The notes beneath the pieces are model-generated. The model did no database searches. It was not told the origin of the DNA and was given only the letters and a program-made list of their open reading frames with translations. A stretch of 64,000 nt of DNA from Euclidia mi (lineage: Eukaryota; Arthropoda; Insecta; Lepidoptera; Erebidae): the NCBI GenBank assembly GCA_944739405.2, contig OX123190.2, positions 64,623,805 through 64,687,804 on the forward strand. Direction: 5' to 3'. Below, piece by piece: positions 1 through 9,670 of the stretch. The position numbers were made by a program, and so were the translations under genes. The stretch's first letter is position 1; each line of letters begins with the position of its first letter.

Positions 1-691
1 AATATCAAAATAAAAGATGCTGTTCTGGACTCAAAGAAAAGAGTAATTTTGGCGTATTTATGAAGTTAGAATCATCTGCTATTTACACATATTATTTTAT
101 CATCACCATGTCAGCCTAGAGACGTCCACTGCTGGACATAGGCCTTCCTCAAGGTGTGTGGAGAACACAGACCGATTTTGAGCCGCCCGCATTAAATTAT
201 TATTTACTTAAGTTCGTATTATTTACTAAACTTACAAGTATTTCTATTGTCCTTCGAAATGTCCACCACCGTTGTCAAAAGCATCCAATATGCACTGTTT
301 TAATTATTGTTTGACACTGACCGGTTCACTTTTGTACACTCACAATAAGATGTCCATGGGTACACAGCTGCACTCGCGATTTTCCCACTCAAAAAGTACG
401 CACGAAGCATAGTTACATACTCCCGTGATATGATAGGCCATCGCGTCGGGCAAACGTAGACAAACAATTAACTTTTGCAACGAAATTAGATACGCTCACT
501 TTCGCTAGCAATTTAGCAATGTTTGTCGCATCGTCGGGGCGTGGCGCAGGCGCAGGAGGGGGGGGGGTTTGGTGGGAAAATTTATCAATGGTTCATTTTA
601 CTATGACAGTATGCAGGTCGGTCGTAGTAGTGCTCTGTTAAATTTTTTGTACTAATTACAAAATAGTGGTGTGTGTATATATATATATATA
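1..691. other. Non-coding DNA with an RTE 3'-end fragment
   Basis: No gene is seen. Positions 108-150 hold the reverse complement of an RTE-type LINE 3' end (string ccactgctggacataggcc), the same terminal sequence that codes the last residues of the RTE reverse transcriptase at 52963-53944. A run of ten G residues lies near 559. The stretch ends in a (TA)n microsatellite from about 677. Confidence 0.6.
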
Positions 692-962
692 TTTTATAGA
701 CTCACGCCTGTATCCCCGAAGGGGTAGGCAGAGGTGTAATATTACACCCACATTTCGCCAGGAATTTTTTAGGTCCCACGTAATAGGGGGCGAGCCTATT
801 GCCGTACCGGGCACATTACCAGACTCCGAGCTGCTACTGAGAATTTCCTAACGGAAAAACCCAATAACACTTTGCCCGACCCGGGAATCGAACCCGAGAC
901 CTCACCTCCCACGCGCACATTTATGCCGCGAGATCAACGAGGCAGTCCGAGACTAACGAGGC
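692..962 (-). mobile_element. tRNA-derived SINE
   Basis: Read on the minus strand, the element begins near 962 with a tRNA-like head whose B box reads GGGTTCGATTCCCGGG (around 881-896). It ends near 692 with a tail containing ggggtaggcag and aggcgtgagt. Related tails occur at 3885-4000 (minus), 15790-16010 (plus) and 50085-50140 (plus), so this is a dispersed family. (TA)n microsatellites sit on both sides (about 677-692 and 966-993). The head is longer and less cloverleaf-like than a real tRNA and continues into unrelated sequence, so it is not a tRNA gene. Confidence 0.75.
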
Positions 963-993
963 AGTCTATATATATATATATATATATATATAG

Positions 994-1431
994 CTAAATA
1001 GACCGCACCACTTTTTGTTAGAGTAGAATTTTATTACATCTACAGTTACGAAGGTTCATGGAACTAATACTTGGGTGGGAAAGGTTGCCCACCACCTGCC
1101 TTTTGAGTGTTGCAGGTTGATGATGACATCCTGGCAGATGACCTGGACTTAGTGTGAAGAGAGGATGGACGAGCGGTCCTTTACTGATTAGCATTGTTTG
1201 TTAACCTTTGTTGCTGATCAACATCAACAATTGTATGAGCAGCTTGACCGTATGGGCGAAAGATTCGTCAGATACCGATTTACGTGGGAGAGACCGCTAC
1301 CTCCTCTACTGTCGTTGTTGGACCTATGTAATTGCATTGTATTGATATAACTGATCATGACGACCGATGATGATTATTTTATGTATATGCATTGATGTGT
1401 TTATGCGGCGAATTTTGCATTTATGTGTTTG
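994..1431. other. Unassigned non-coding DNA
   Basis: No convincing reading frame, repeat or RNA gene is visible. Base composition is more balanced than in the flanks. Confidence 0.4.
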
Positions 1432-1887
1432 AGACAAATTTTGTTTTTCCTATCCAACATCCTTCCCAAAACGCTGGCTGGCCACCATGCGTATTCTTGA
1501 TCCTGGTCTTGTTGGCTAGATCCCGTGATGGGTGATGCTGTGTGTTGGCTAGATCCCGTGATGGGTGATGCCGTGTATTGGCTAGATCCCGTGATGGGTG
1601 ATGCCGTGTGTTAGACAAATTTTATTTTTCCTATCCAACATCCTTCCCAAAACGCTGGTTGGCCACCATGCGTATCCTTGATCCTGGTCTTGTTGGTTAG
1701 ATCCCGTGATGGGTGATGCCGTGTGTTAGCTAGATCCCGTGATGGGTGATGCCGTTTGTTGGCTAGATCCCGTGATGGGTGATGCCGTGTGTTGGCTTGA
1801 TCCCGTAATGGGTGATGCCGTTTATGGGCTACATCCCTATGTGGGTGATGCCTGTGTGCGCTAGATCCCTATGTGGGTGATTAGATA
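1432..1887. repeat. Minisatellite with 33-bp units in a 181-bp higher-order repeat
   Basis: The core unit is 33 bp, based on gctagatcccgtgatgggtg, repeated three times at about 1514-1612 and again from about 1695 to 1830, with decayed units (gatccctatgtgggtga) to about 1887. A unique 5' segment (gacaaatttt...cctatccaacatcc...ggccaccatgcg) precedes each block and recurs with an offset of 181 bp (1432 and 1613). Because 33 is a multiple of three, one minus frame stays open and reads a repeating 11-residue NTRHHPSRDLA. This is a by-product of period, not evidence for a protein. Confidence 0.9.
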
Positions 1888-2918
1888 TATTTATGTACCT
1901 ATATATATATATTTAGATATTATGATTATGTAAGATAGCAATGTATATAGTTAAAGTTAATAATCTGGTATGTTATTTAATGCATTAAATTTGAATTTAT
2001 GTGACCGACGAATGAATATATTTACTATAATCATCTGCGCCTAATAGTGTAAATTGTTCGTAATCCGACACCCAGGCCTTGTTTTTTTTTATAAAAAAAT
2101 CTTATTAATGACTTCGAGAACCAAATTGGATATTTGGATGAGCGTGATATAGCCAGTGGAGTATGAGCTTTTATGATTTTAAAAATTGTTTCATAAAATA
2201 TATTCAGACATTCCTCGGCATTCCTCCGCAGTTGTTGTGCGATTTTTCATTTGTAAAAAATAGCGCAGTGTGCCATTTGTTATATTTATGAGAATTTATG
2301 ATAGCGTTGAAGAACGAATTCATTTGAGGGCTGTCGAGGGAGATTCAGAGTCTTACAAATAGGAAGTGTTTACAAAACTGAGCACATAGTAAGTGAATTG
2401 GGTATCGCTTTCTCGAATTCCAATACTATCCCAACTGTTTAACAGAAAAATAATGATATTAACGAAAGAATAAAATCAAGGCCGTTTAACCTACAAGTTT
2501 ATATTCTTCTTCTTCCATTTAAGAGCTTAGCTCTTGTCAGTGGAGCGATTGCCATTGCCTTCATTTTTCTGCCCGTTCTTTGACCTCTTGATTACTGACG
2601 TCAATGGAAACCTATAAGCCCTTTAGTAGTATAAAATAATTTATTTTATTTTTATTATTATAATTTAGAATATTATAGACTGGGCTGCCCTCGGTCACTA
2701 CCCGACCAAACCACACCGGCGGCGCAGCGTTTAGTGCTACATAATAATATGTCTGTGTTACGAGTCCGCACTGGATTTTTAAGTGTAAACAAAAAATGTG
2801 CTCAAGATTTTTTTCAGTTCCTTGTGTCAGTTGGTTAAATACTTATATTCAAGCTACACAACATTTCAGGTTTCGATTACACTTATATGTACCTACACTG
2901 AACACTCTGTAACAGATT
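1888..2918. other. AT-rich non-coding DNA
   Basis: No gene seen. A short segment at about 2505-2600 (cttcttcttccatttaagag...) has the look of a dispersed repeat, but no boundaries can be set. The rest is AT-rich and featureless by eye. Confidence 0.4.
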
Positions 2919-2935
2919 AATCAAATAAAATATTC

Positions 2936-3527
2936 TTTTTTTTTTGTTTTCGGGTTGGAAAATCGTCATGGAGTCCCTCCACCCTGGGGGAAGGGCGAAG
3001 GGGACTGTCAGACTCTTACTGACTAAAAACCAACCTGTGTTCCTCATGTACCCATGTGTCGGGTATCACCGAAGCATTCCTCGTTACCCCCCGACGGTTA
3101 TTGGCCCGCCAGATGGTCAGGCGGGCTCCGAAAAAAAACCCCTTCGGCGGCGGATGAAGGTGTTGGGCTTCGCCGCCAAAACACCCAGCGGCCGCAGAGG
3201 ACAGGGAGGACGGCAACACAACACCGTATCTCCTCTTCCTCTGTGGCCACACTGCGACGCAACAATGGTGCGGCCCCAGTTGGTCGTGGGAGATGGGGCG
3301 CGTGGCAACGCAACACCGACACGCCTCTCCTCTCGCGATCGCGCATGACTGCGAGGGACAGAAGAACTATCCCTCGCACCCGCATCATTGGACGCATCCT
3401 GCGCAGGCCTCCGTGAAGCCCACGCCGAGCGACCACACCCGGGATCTCGCTTAGCTTTACCGTGGGTGACCTAACCACGGTTACTGAGCCCCCCCCACCA
3501 CGACAAGGTGGAGATCCCACGGGGGGG
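2936..3527 (-). mobile_element. Poly(A) retroposon, about 590 bp, copy 1
   Basis: This GC-rich block is 80-90% similar by eye to 59836-60438. Read on the minus strand it starts at the G-run near 3527 and ends in a poly(A) tract (T run at 2936-2945 on the plus strand), the signature of target-primed retroposition. Flanks look like an imperfect target-site duplication: both begin AATCAAA (2919 and 3528) and continue with similar AT-rich sequence ending in AATATT. Several overlapping open frames exist on both strands, but none shows a recognisable domain; they reflect high GC content. It may be a SINE-like family or a 5'-truncated LINE 3' end. Confidence 0.75.
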
Positions 3528-3884
3528 AATCAAAGAATATTTGGTTTGTAATTTGACAACTCAATAACTCTCTCTTCGCCCTTTATTTTAATTCCTCTGG
3601 CAGCAATAAATGTATGCCCTTAAATTCTTTTCTTTCCTCAAATTTAACGTCAATAAATCTTTAGTCTCTTATTGTTCCCTGTCAGCGCGACACTCCGTGG
3701 TATATGCTTTTGTTATTTAAAGAGACTGAGAAATATTAATTAAGCACCCAAAGTTATTTTCGTCGAGGACATACCAATGTATCTAATAATTTGACGTAAT
3801 GAAATGTTCATATTTAGGTGCTCTATAATTGAAGTCTATTGTTAGAAATAAATATAAATTTCTATCTATCTATCTCTATCTATC

Positions 3885-4000
3885 GTCACGCCTGTCTCCC
3901 ATTGGGGTAGGCAGAGACTATGGAACGCCAAATGCTCCGGTTCAAACACACCTCTTTCGCTTCCTCGACATTCATAAACCTCATCATACATGCTCGCCGG
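3885..4000 (-). mobile_element. SINE-family tail fragment
   Basis: Sequence after a TATC microsatellite reads cacgcctgtctcccattggg then gtaggcagagac. This matches the tail of the SINE at 692-962 and, in opposite orientation, 15960-15990 and 50090-50115. The body upstream of the tail is too diverged to bound. Confidence 0.55.
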
Positions 4001-4336
4001 TTATGGGTACTTTTAATTTGGCCCTTTTTTAGTAAGTCACCTATTTGGATTTCTAATTTATATTTATATATTTGAAAGTTATTCCAGCGAGATTTAGGTT
4101 AAATCAATATTTTTCCTCGAAATTAAATTTTTAGTTTCTTAGAAATAGTGTTTTGTCGGAACGTAAATTTATAAACGAATGTAAGGAAAATAATTTTATT
4201 ACGGGTGGGGCATTTTAATTGAGGCCTTGGAATGGGCCGAGGGCAATGCCGTTCAGAATTAATAATATATTACAGAACTAACGAATGTTTGCCTAATCTT
4301 GTTTATTGGAGTTCTTGTTTATCATATATAATATAC
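4001..4336. other. AT-rich non-coding DNA left of the duplication
   Basis: No gene or repeat recognised. It ends at the left breakpoint of the 5512-bp tandem duplication. Confidence 0.4.
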
Positions 4337-4465
4337 TCAAGTACCAAGTATTGTTAGCTGATGAAGGAAAATGTCGTGATTAATCATATACGTCGCACGG
4401 GAGTTCTCCATAATGTGCCTGAAAGATATGATGTGAAGTCTGCCAACCCCCATAATGGCCATCGT

Positions 4466-4560
4466 GGTGGACTATGGCCTTGACCCTTCTCATAGTAAGA
4501 GGAGGCCTGTGTCCAGCTGTAGGTCAGTTAACATGCGGGGCAAATGATGATGATCCATGC
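4466..4560 (+). mobile_element. Diverged RTE-type 3' tail (also 9978-10072)
   Basis: The string gaggaggcctgtgtccagct, followed by gtaggtcagttaacatg and a gatgatgat-type end, matches the 3' terminal segment of RTE LINEs in plus orientation. In an active element this would encode the last residues before the stop codon. Only the tail is present. Confidence 0.5.
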
Positions 4561-4739
4561 ATATTTGGCCAGCGTCCGTATCAAGCAATTTCCCAACGAA
4601 CATTTGCCACGATAAAGATATTGACGTGCAGTTTTATATACTCATTTTATGAGCAGTACCCGTTGACTACAGCAGGTATAAGCACAACATTTGAAGAGCC
4701 ATTGCAATACCAAGAACATAACTGAAATTTGTTAATAAT

Positions 4740-4916
4740 ATATTCTACCACAATAATATTCTACTACATTCACACAACACTATCTAGTCCCAAACAAAGC
4801 AGAGCTTGTATAAAATTAATAAGAATAAAGTGTAGCTTTGAGCGGGAATCGAACCCGCGACCTTTTGGCGTGGCAGTCGCTTACACTCCCGCTGCGCCAG
4901 CCGGTCGTCAATAGAA
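4740..4916 (-). mobile_element. tRNA-derived SINE (also 10252-10428)
   Basis: On the minus strand the head at 4916 reads GACGACCGGCTGGCGCAGCG (A-box region), followed by a B box inside GCGGGTTCGATTCCCGC. The tail carries AAGCTCTGCTTTGTTTGGGA, CTAGATAGTGTTGTGTGAA and an AT-rich end. A third copy lies at 56430-56696, and a tail-only fragment in the opposite orientation lies at 7910-7975 and 13422-13487. The tRNA-like head resembles a cloverleaf but passes straight into the SINE body, so it is not a tRNA gene. Confidence 0.8.
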
Positions 4917-5275
4917 GATTGCCAAGCTTAATTAGGTATACTAAATCTCAACAAGTACCTTTTATGGATCAAATAACTTGAGCTCAAATTGTTATTGCCT
5001 ATAATAATATGAGTATGTGGTTGGATAATAATTTAAACGGCAAAAGTTAATTTAAACTTCTGACTCGCACACACAGTCCAATTTTCTTGACTTATTCATA
5101 CGAATTCAAACTTTGGCTGTGTTTAAACCTACGGTATCGAGCAAAGATTTAAACAAGATTTAAACTACGAGTATAGTTTGACAAAAAACTCAAGCAAGAA
5201 AAAGTCCAAATTTGAACCACACATGCTAACTAACAACAATAGGATTCAGTCCTGTGTCGCGGAGACTTTCAAGCA

Positions 5276-5337
5276 ACGGCCACACAGAAGAAGGCCCCCA
5301 GACATCCATGTCTGGGAGCCCTCTTTTGTGTGGCCGT
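5276..5337. repeat. 62-nt near-perfect hairpin (also 10788-10849)
   Basis: Two 30-nt arms (from acggccacacag to gacat and the reverse complement) are separated by only cc. There are three mismatches in the arms, one of which is a G-U pair on the plus strand. The loop is too tight for a usual microRNA precursor, so a palindromic transposon core is as likely. Confidence 0.85.
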
Positions 5338-6004
5338 GCTCCAGCTTTAATTTGGAGATCACACAGATTGAGTGTAGAAACCGTAAATACACCAGCCTTA
5401 TATGGAGACGGGTTTTTATTTTTTTATTAAGTAGATCTCGAACAATATATTATTGATGCAACTCTCATTCAACCACAATACAATTAATTTGTTTTTACTT
5501 TGAATGAAGAGTTAATCATTGCCATGTTGATAAAACTGTAGCTTAAACTGAACTAAGGTGTGAAATCTACTTACAGTTTTATAGAAATTCAGCCAACAAT
5601 TTGGCTAATAGAATTCCACCTATATCCCGAGTATGTTGAGCTGATATCATATAGTGGATGGCCACGGCGCGGCACGTAGCGATGGGGTAATGATAAGTAA
5701 TGAATCGAACATGACGATGCTCTAATAGCAAAATGGAAAGCAATCTCTGTGGGAAAGCGAAGTTCTATAACTCTTGTAATACGTGGATATGATTCAGTGC
5801 TCACTTTGTAGAACACGGGTTATGAATAGATGAATTAGTGATATGGACTTCGTAAGAGCGTACTAAATACGAGTTTTACAGAATAGAGTCGAAAATAATC
5901 GTTATGATACTATTATGTTACATGATTTGCGATAATAGGACATTGAGTATTAGGATATCTTGATGTCAATACTCTTCTATTCTCGAAATGTTAGTAGTAA
6001 TAGT

Positions 6005-6260
6005 TGGAGGTTGCGGAGGTCAGACAGGCAGTCGCCCTGTGGAAACCTTATTTTCAGTCTGATCCAAATAGACTTGTAAGTGAACCCCGGGTTGCCCCTT
6101 CATGTTACGGATAAAAACGAAGAACGAAGAATTATGGCATAAACGGTTGCACTACAGTGCCGCAAAGTAATTATATAATTAAAGCGGCGACCAGGCGGCA
6201 GTCGCACTGTGGGAAATCTAATATTAAGTTTATCCGGTTAGGCTTAAAAGCGGTCTCTAG
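6005..6260 (+). repeat. Two fragments of a dispersed lepidopteran repeat (also 11517-11772)
   Basis: Segments at about 6010-6090 and 6185-6260 share gcagtcgc and ctgtggaaa-type strings followed by an ATCC-rich part (tatccggttagg). A reverse-oriented relative is at about 20655-20750 (cagacaggcag in reverse complement). The relation is recognised by eye only. Confidence 0.45.
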
Positions 6261-6583
6261 ATCTGGAATACTAATGGGGTGACGATTGGATCTAGCGCTA
6301 GCATGGGTTTTAGTTTTATCCAATTTATATTATACCAGAAGACCGATAAGTGACTTTTCTCAAACCCATGAAAATCACGAGAAATCTCTGAAGAATTTCG
6401 TATATACAGGTTATGGTTTCTACATAAGATTACAGATAGTTCAACTCAGTTGTGCGCGCGGCCCTATGTGTGCGTGGGCTTGTAAATATACAACTTTCAT
6501 TCGTGTGGCAGTGACGCGGCAGTCGTCGTCCGAGCAAGACTTGTTCTTATCGCTTTTTCTTACGGGTATAGTCGTTTACGAAA

Positions 6584-7390
6584 ATGTCTAGCTCTTCACG
6601 GAGAAAATGTTTAAGGAGCCAGGTAAATATTTTTTAAATTTAGATGTAATTAATATTTACTATGATTATATATACGAAAAAAATTATCCTTGTTGACGTT
6701 TACGTATTATTAATTTAGACTCGAGATACCATTGATAAGGTATACGAATTTCTGAAAATAGATGCGAGAGATATATTGGAACTAGTAAGTGATCCAGTTT
6801 GCAGTGCAAGTCCTATTTTAATATCGAAATTAAGTGAACATTTAAATAGCGTGCGGAAAAGAACAGCAATGGCAGTGGGGGTATCACAGAGAACAATTAC
6901 TACTATATTGGCTGAAGGTAAAGAATTTAACTCAAATTTAAATCTCCGCATAAAGACCGTAAAAAACGTTTAAAGAAGATAGAATTAGACAACTTTAACG
7001 TTGATGTTATACGTTCCACTATTTAAATTTACCATTTAGAACATCGCGAGTTACCTACCTTGCTAAAGTTGAAAAGAATATTTCAAGATAAACTTAACTA
7101 TGATGGAAGTTTTCGACTCTGCGTACAGCTTTGTTAAAGTTGGGATACAAATGGCGAAAAACTGTGGATAACAGACGTGTTATTATAGAACGGCATGATA
7201 TCCAAAAACTACGATTTTCCTACCTAAAAAATTTACTCAGATACCGTCTAGAAAATCGGTGTATCGTAGGTATATACAGATGAGAGCTACATTCAACCGG
7301 GAGGATGGTTACCGTTTATCTACATCTTGGAATCCTGTCATCAGCAAATGTAGACACCGACGAGGTGATATTACGCGCCAGTGTGAAGAT
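6584..7390 (+). pseudogene. Broken DDE-type transposase gene with one intron (copy 1)
   Basis: Exon 1 (6584-6622) reads MSSSSRRKCLRSQ and ends in a GTAAAT donor. A 96-bp intron ends in TTTAG at 6718, and exon 2 continues in the same phase. Residues around VGVSQRTITTILAEG match the helix-turn-helix DNA-binding segment at the N-terminus of an insect transposase family related to the Tc1/mariner-type DDE_3 superfamily. Exon 2 stops at 6971-6973. Beyond it, family-like segments persist in shifted frames (HLEHRELPTLLKLKRIF, RRVIIERHDIQKLRFSYL) to about 7390, so several stops and frameshifts have killed the gene. The catalytic DDE region is not recognisable. Family assignment is by memory of conserved segments. 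Confidence 0.65.
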
Positions 7391-7738
7391 ACTATTAGTG
7401 TTGTGTGTCGAAGTACTGACAGTTTCGAACTTATAAATGTTAATAATTGTGAAGACCAAGTGCGGGTAGGTTCTGAAACCCGCACTTCTCGGAGGCAGCG
7501 CCGACGGACATCAGTCATCCCGTGTCCACGGCTGGTGTAACCCATGCCGAAACTTCGGGGCAATTAGAATGGTATTTCATCTTTCTTTTCGTTTAGTTAA
7601 CACGATTCAGACCCGTTACATAATCATTAGTATGTGTACAAATCGTGGTAGTTTAAAAGTAGTTACATAGATAGATGACCGAGTCTTAAACCCAATATGA
7701 TATAAAACAAAACTAAGCTGAAACTGAGACGTACTTAC

Positions 7739-7848
7739 CACATGATGGGCACCTCATCCTGTTCGATGCTCGGTCCCAACAAGACCTGCAGAGGAGGTCC
7801 GACCGCGTGCACCCATAAGTCAAGCATTATTTGCTGCATATTTTCTAC
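7739..7848 (-). CDS. Probable host-gene exon, 110 bp (copy 1)
   Basis: On the minus strand a TTTTATGCAG acceptor is followed by an open segment reading VENMQQIMLDLWVHAVGPPL, then QVLLGPSIEQDEVPIM, and a strong GTAAGT donor. The exon is GC-richer than its surroundings. It starts in phase 0 and ends in phase 2 (36 codons plus two bases). The peptide looks like the end of one beta-sandwich repeat and the start of the next, as in ciliary proteins with ASH/MSP-like domains (HYDIN, DLEC1 type). It continues smoothly from the exon at 36898-37046, which ends YRGLYFDQIIIH in phase 0. No stop or repeat homology is seen. Assignment to a family is inference. Confidence 0.45.
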
Positions 7849-7909
7849 CTGCATAAAATACATAATACTGTATTAATTTACAAAAATAAACTTATTTATG
7901 TATATTAAT

Positions 7910-7975
7910 CCATTATCTAGTACCTATAGTACAAGCTCTGTTTAGTTTGGGACTAGATGATGTCACGTGATGTGT
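7910..7975 (+). mobile_element. SINE 3' tail fragment (also 13422-13487)
   Basis: The string acaagctctgtttagtttgg followed by gactagatgatgt matches the tail of the SINE at 4740-4916 in opposite orientation. The tRNA-like head is missing. It lies about 60 bp from the probable host exon. Confidence 0.6.
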
Positions 7976-8321
7976 AAGTATATGATAGATTATTATATTA
8001 TTAAAATAGCTTCTAAACAATTTGTAGAATTTACGTATGCCGCTTTTAAGGCAAAGCCATTTGATATAAAATTAACTGTGTAAGAAACAAGCGAAGCCAT
8101 TAGAAATAATGTAATGACATCTACTTAGATGGGTGACTGTCTGCTGACATTTACATCAGAGCGCTATCGTGTTTTGCAGAGCACGAAAAGCCAAGTCCCA
8201 AAAACAAGAATCCTTATGCCAATGCCATGTGATAGTGTAGAACAATAATATTAAGTCACGTGCCATAACATTTTATTAAGTCAAGTCAGTTGTGGTTGAA
8301 ATAGTAATAAACAGGTTATCA

Positions 8322-9670
8322 CAGCGCACATGACGCGGACGACCTGTGTACGCTGCGCGCCGGCACCGAGCTCGCTGACACCTGTCGAGTCGTACACCAT
8401 GACGTAAGCTCAGTGGTAAAGTGGTCTCACGACAACAGTATCGTTCTTAATGATGATAAAACTAAGCTGTTGATGATACATTCCCCATATATACATCAGA
8501 CTAAAACATGCCCTCCCATTATTACCCATAGCTATGAGTGTATGCATAAAAGCAATTCAAACTGTAAATGGAAACCAATAGAACAAGTAGAAAGTGTCAC
8601 ATATCTTGGAATGAAAGTAGATGAAAGTTTTTCATGGTCTTCACATATTGATTACATCTGTAGTACGCTAAGACTATTGCTATGTGAATTCTATCACTTA
8701 AGTTTTAAAGTTCCATCCAGCACCTTAAAATGTTTATATATGTCCCTAGTTGACTCAATACTGAGTTATTCTCTTGATTGTTAGGGTGCTTGTACACGAT
8801 GCATGTAGCTGGAGCAAGTAAAGGTGCGGTCTACATGCGTGAGTAATATGCGCAAACTACTTGTTCAAGTTACTCGCTTGTACTTGTACGTGATGCAAAT
8901 AACTGGAGCAAGTAAAGACACGGGCTACTTGCGCAAGCTGTGTGTACAAGTTATTTGTGCGTAATCAAGAGTACATGTGCATGCTATTCGCGCGATAGCT
9001 TTATAACTTAAATCGCGTCAAAATATTTCGACGAAAGAAAATTTTTTTTAAAATCATATGTTAAAAATGAAATTTTAACAAGTAACATGCGCGAGTGACC
9101 CGCTCGCGCCACAGAGCACGCGAATTACTTGCGCGGGTGGCTCGCTTTGGTACATGTTCGAGTCGCTGGACCCGCACAATTTTTTAAACGATATGTTTAC
9201 GGTGCATATAACCCGCGCAAGTGCCTCAACATGCTCTAGCTACATGCACCGTGTACAAGCACCCTTATGGTTTGACTTTTAAAAGTAATATACAGAAGAT
9301 AGAAGCAATTCAAATTAGATATTTAAAATTACTAGTAAACAGAAAAACTAAAAGCAGTTGTAAAGGAGACTATACTAGGTTATTCAAAATATGTAAAATT
9401 CTACCAGTTAGCCTTAAACATAAATACCTATTATTAGTCAATAACCATGGCAGTCGGGATAGTGACTCATTGGTATCTAACAGGTATACTACCAGGTTGA
9501 TGACAGCAGGTAAATATGATGTACCCAGAGTTTGGAATTACTATGGCGACAGAACCTTAAGAAAACGCGTTCTCTATCTATTAAATACTTTGCTTGTTGA
9601 CATCAGACAGGAAAATAGTAAGTCGATTTTTGCATGTAAGCTTAAAAGATATTTACTAGAAACTTTGTAA
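8322..9670 (+). pseudogene. LINE reverse-transcriptase 3' fragment split by a MITE (copy 1)
   Basis: The reading frame begins near 8326 with DADDLCTL, a degenerate form of the (Y/F)ADD catalytic box. It continues through VVKWSHDN, LNDDKTKLLMI and YLGMKVDESFSW, typical of the palm/thumb region of CR1/Jockey-group LINEs. It is interrupted after 8783 by the MITE at 8784-9264 and resumes at about 9268 (YGLTFKSNIQ), running to the stop at 9668-9670. The C-terminal part contains RVWNYYGDRT, like other LINE C-termini here. The first, GC-rich 80 bp differ in composition from the AT-rich rest. The fragment is 5'-truncated and followed by an AT-rich 3' UTR to about 9847. Confidence 0.75.
8784..9264. 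mobile_element. PIF/Harbinger-type MITE, 481 bp (copy 1)
   Basis: Terminal inverted repeats start GGGTGCTTGTACACG and extend about 36 bp with few mismatches (left 8784-8819, right 9229-9264). The flanks are TTA on both sides (8781-8783 and 9265-9267), the 3-bp target duplication typical of PIF/Harbinger elements. Inside the left end, motifs such as gagcaagtaaa and caagtta recur about 100 bp apart, a subterminal duplication. There is no coding capacity, so it would have depended on a transposase elsewhere. The insertion interrupts a LINE frame exactly at the TTA. Confidence 0.85.

Noticed and set aside
1432..1887. CRISPR-like direct repeats
   Set aside because: Units are contiguous, with no unique spacers, in a eukaryotic context. 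It is a minisatellite.
3016..3520. Several long overlapping frames on both strands (also 59853-60454)
   Set aside because: They result from high GC content in the retroposon, conflict with each other and show no domain.
4836..4916. Possible tRNA gene (B box in GCGGGTTCGATTCCCGC)
   Set aside because: The same head with the same non-tRNA body occurs at 10348 and 56610, so it is a SINE. The same applies to 881-896, 34087-34165 and 36720-36740.
5276..5337. A microRNA precursor call
   Set aside because: The loop is two bases and there is no expression evidence, so it was kept only as a hairpin.
6584..6973. A functional two-exon host gene with a helix-turn-helix domain
   Set aside because: Homologous segments continue downstream in broken frames, so this is the start of a dead transposase gene.
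8325..8403. A GC-rich 79-bp segment with AG before and GTAAGC after, looking like a plus-strand host exon
   Set aside because: Read in frame it gives DADDLCTL and runs straight through the supposed donor into VVKWSHDN of the LINE, so it is the catalytic-box part of a reverse transcriptase.
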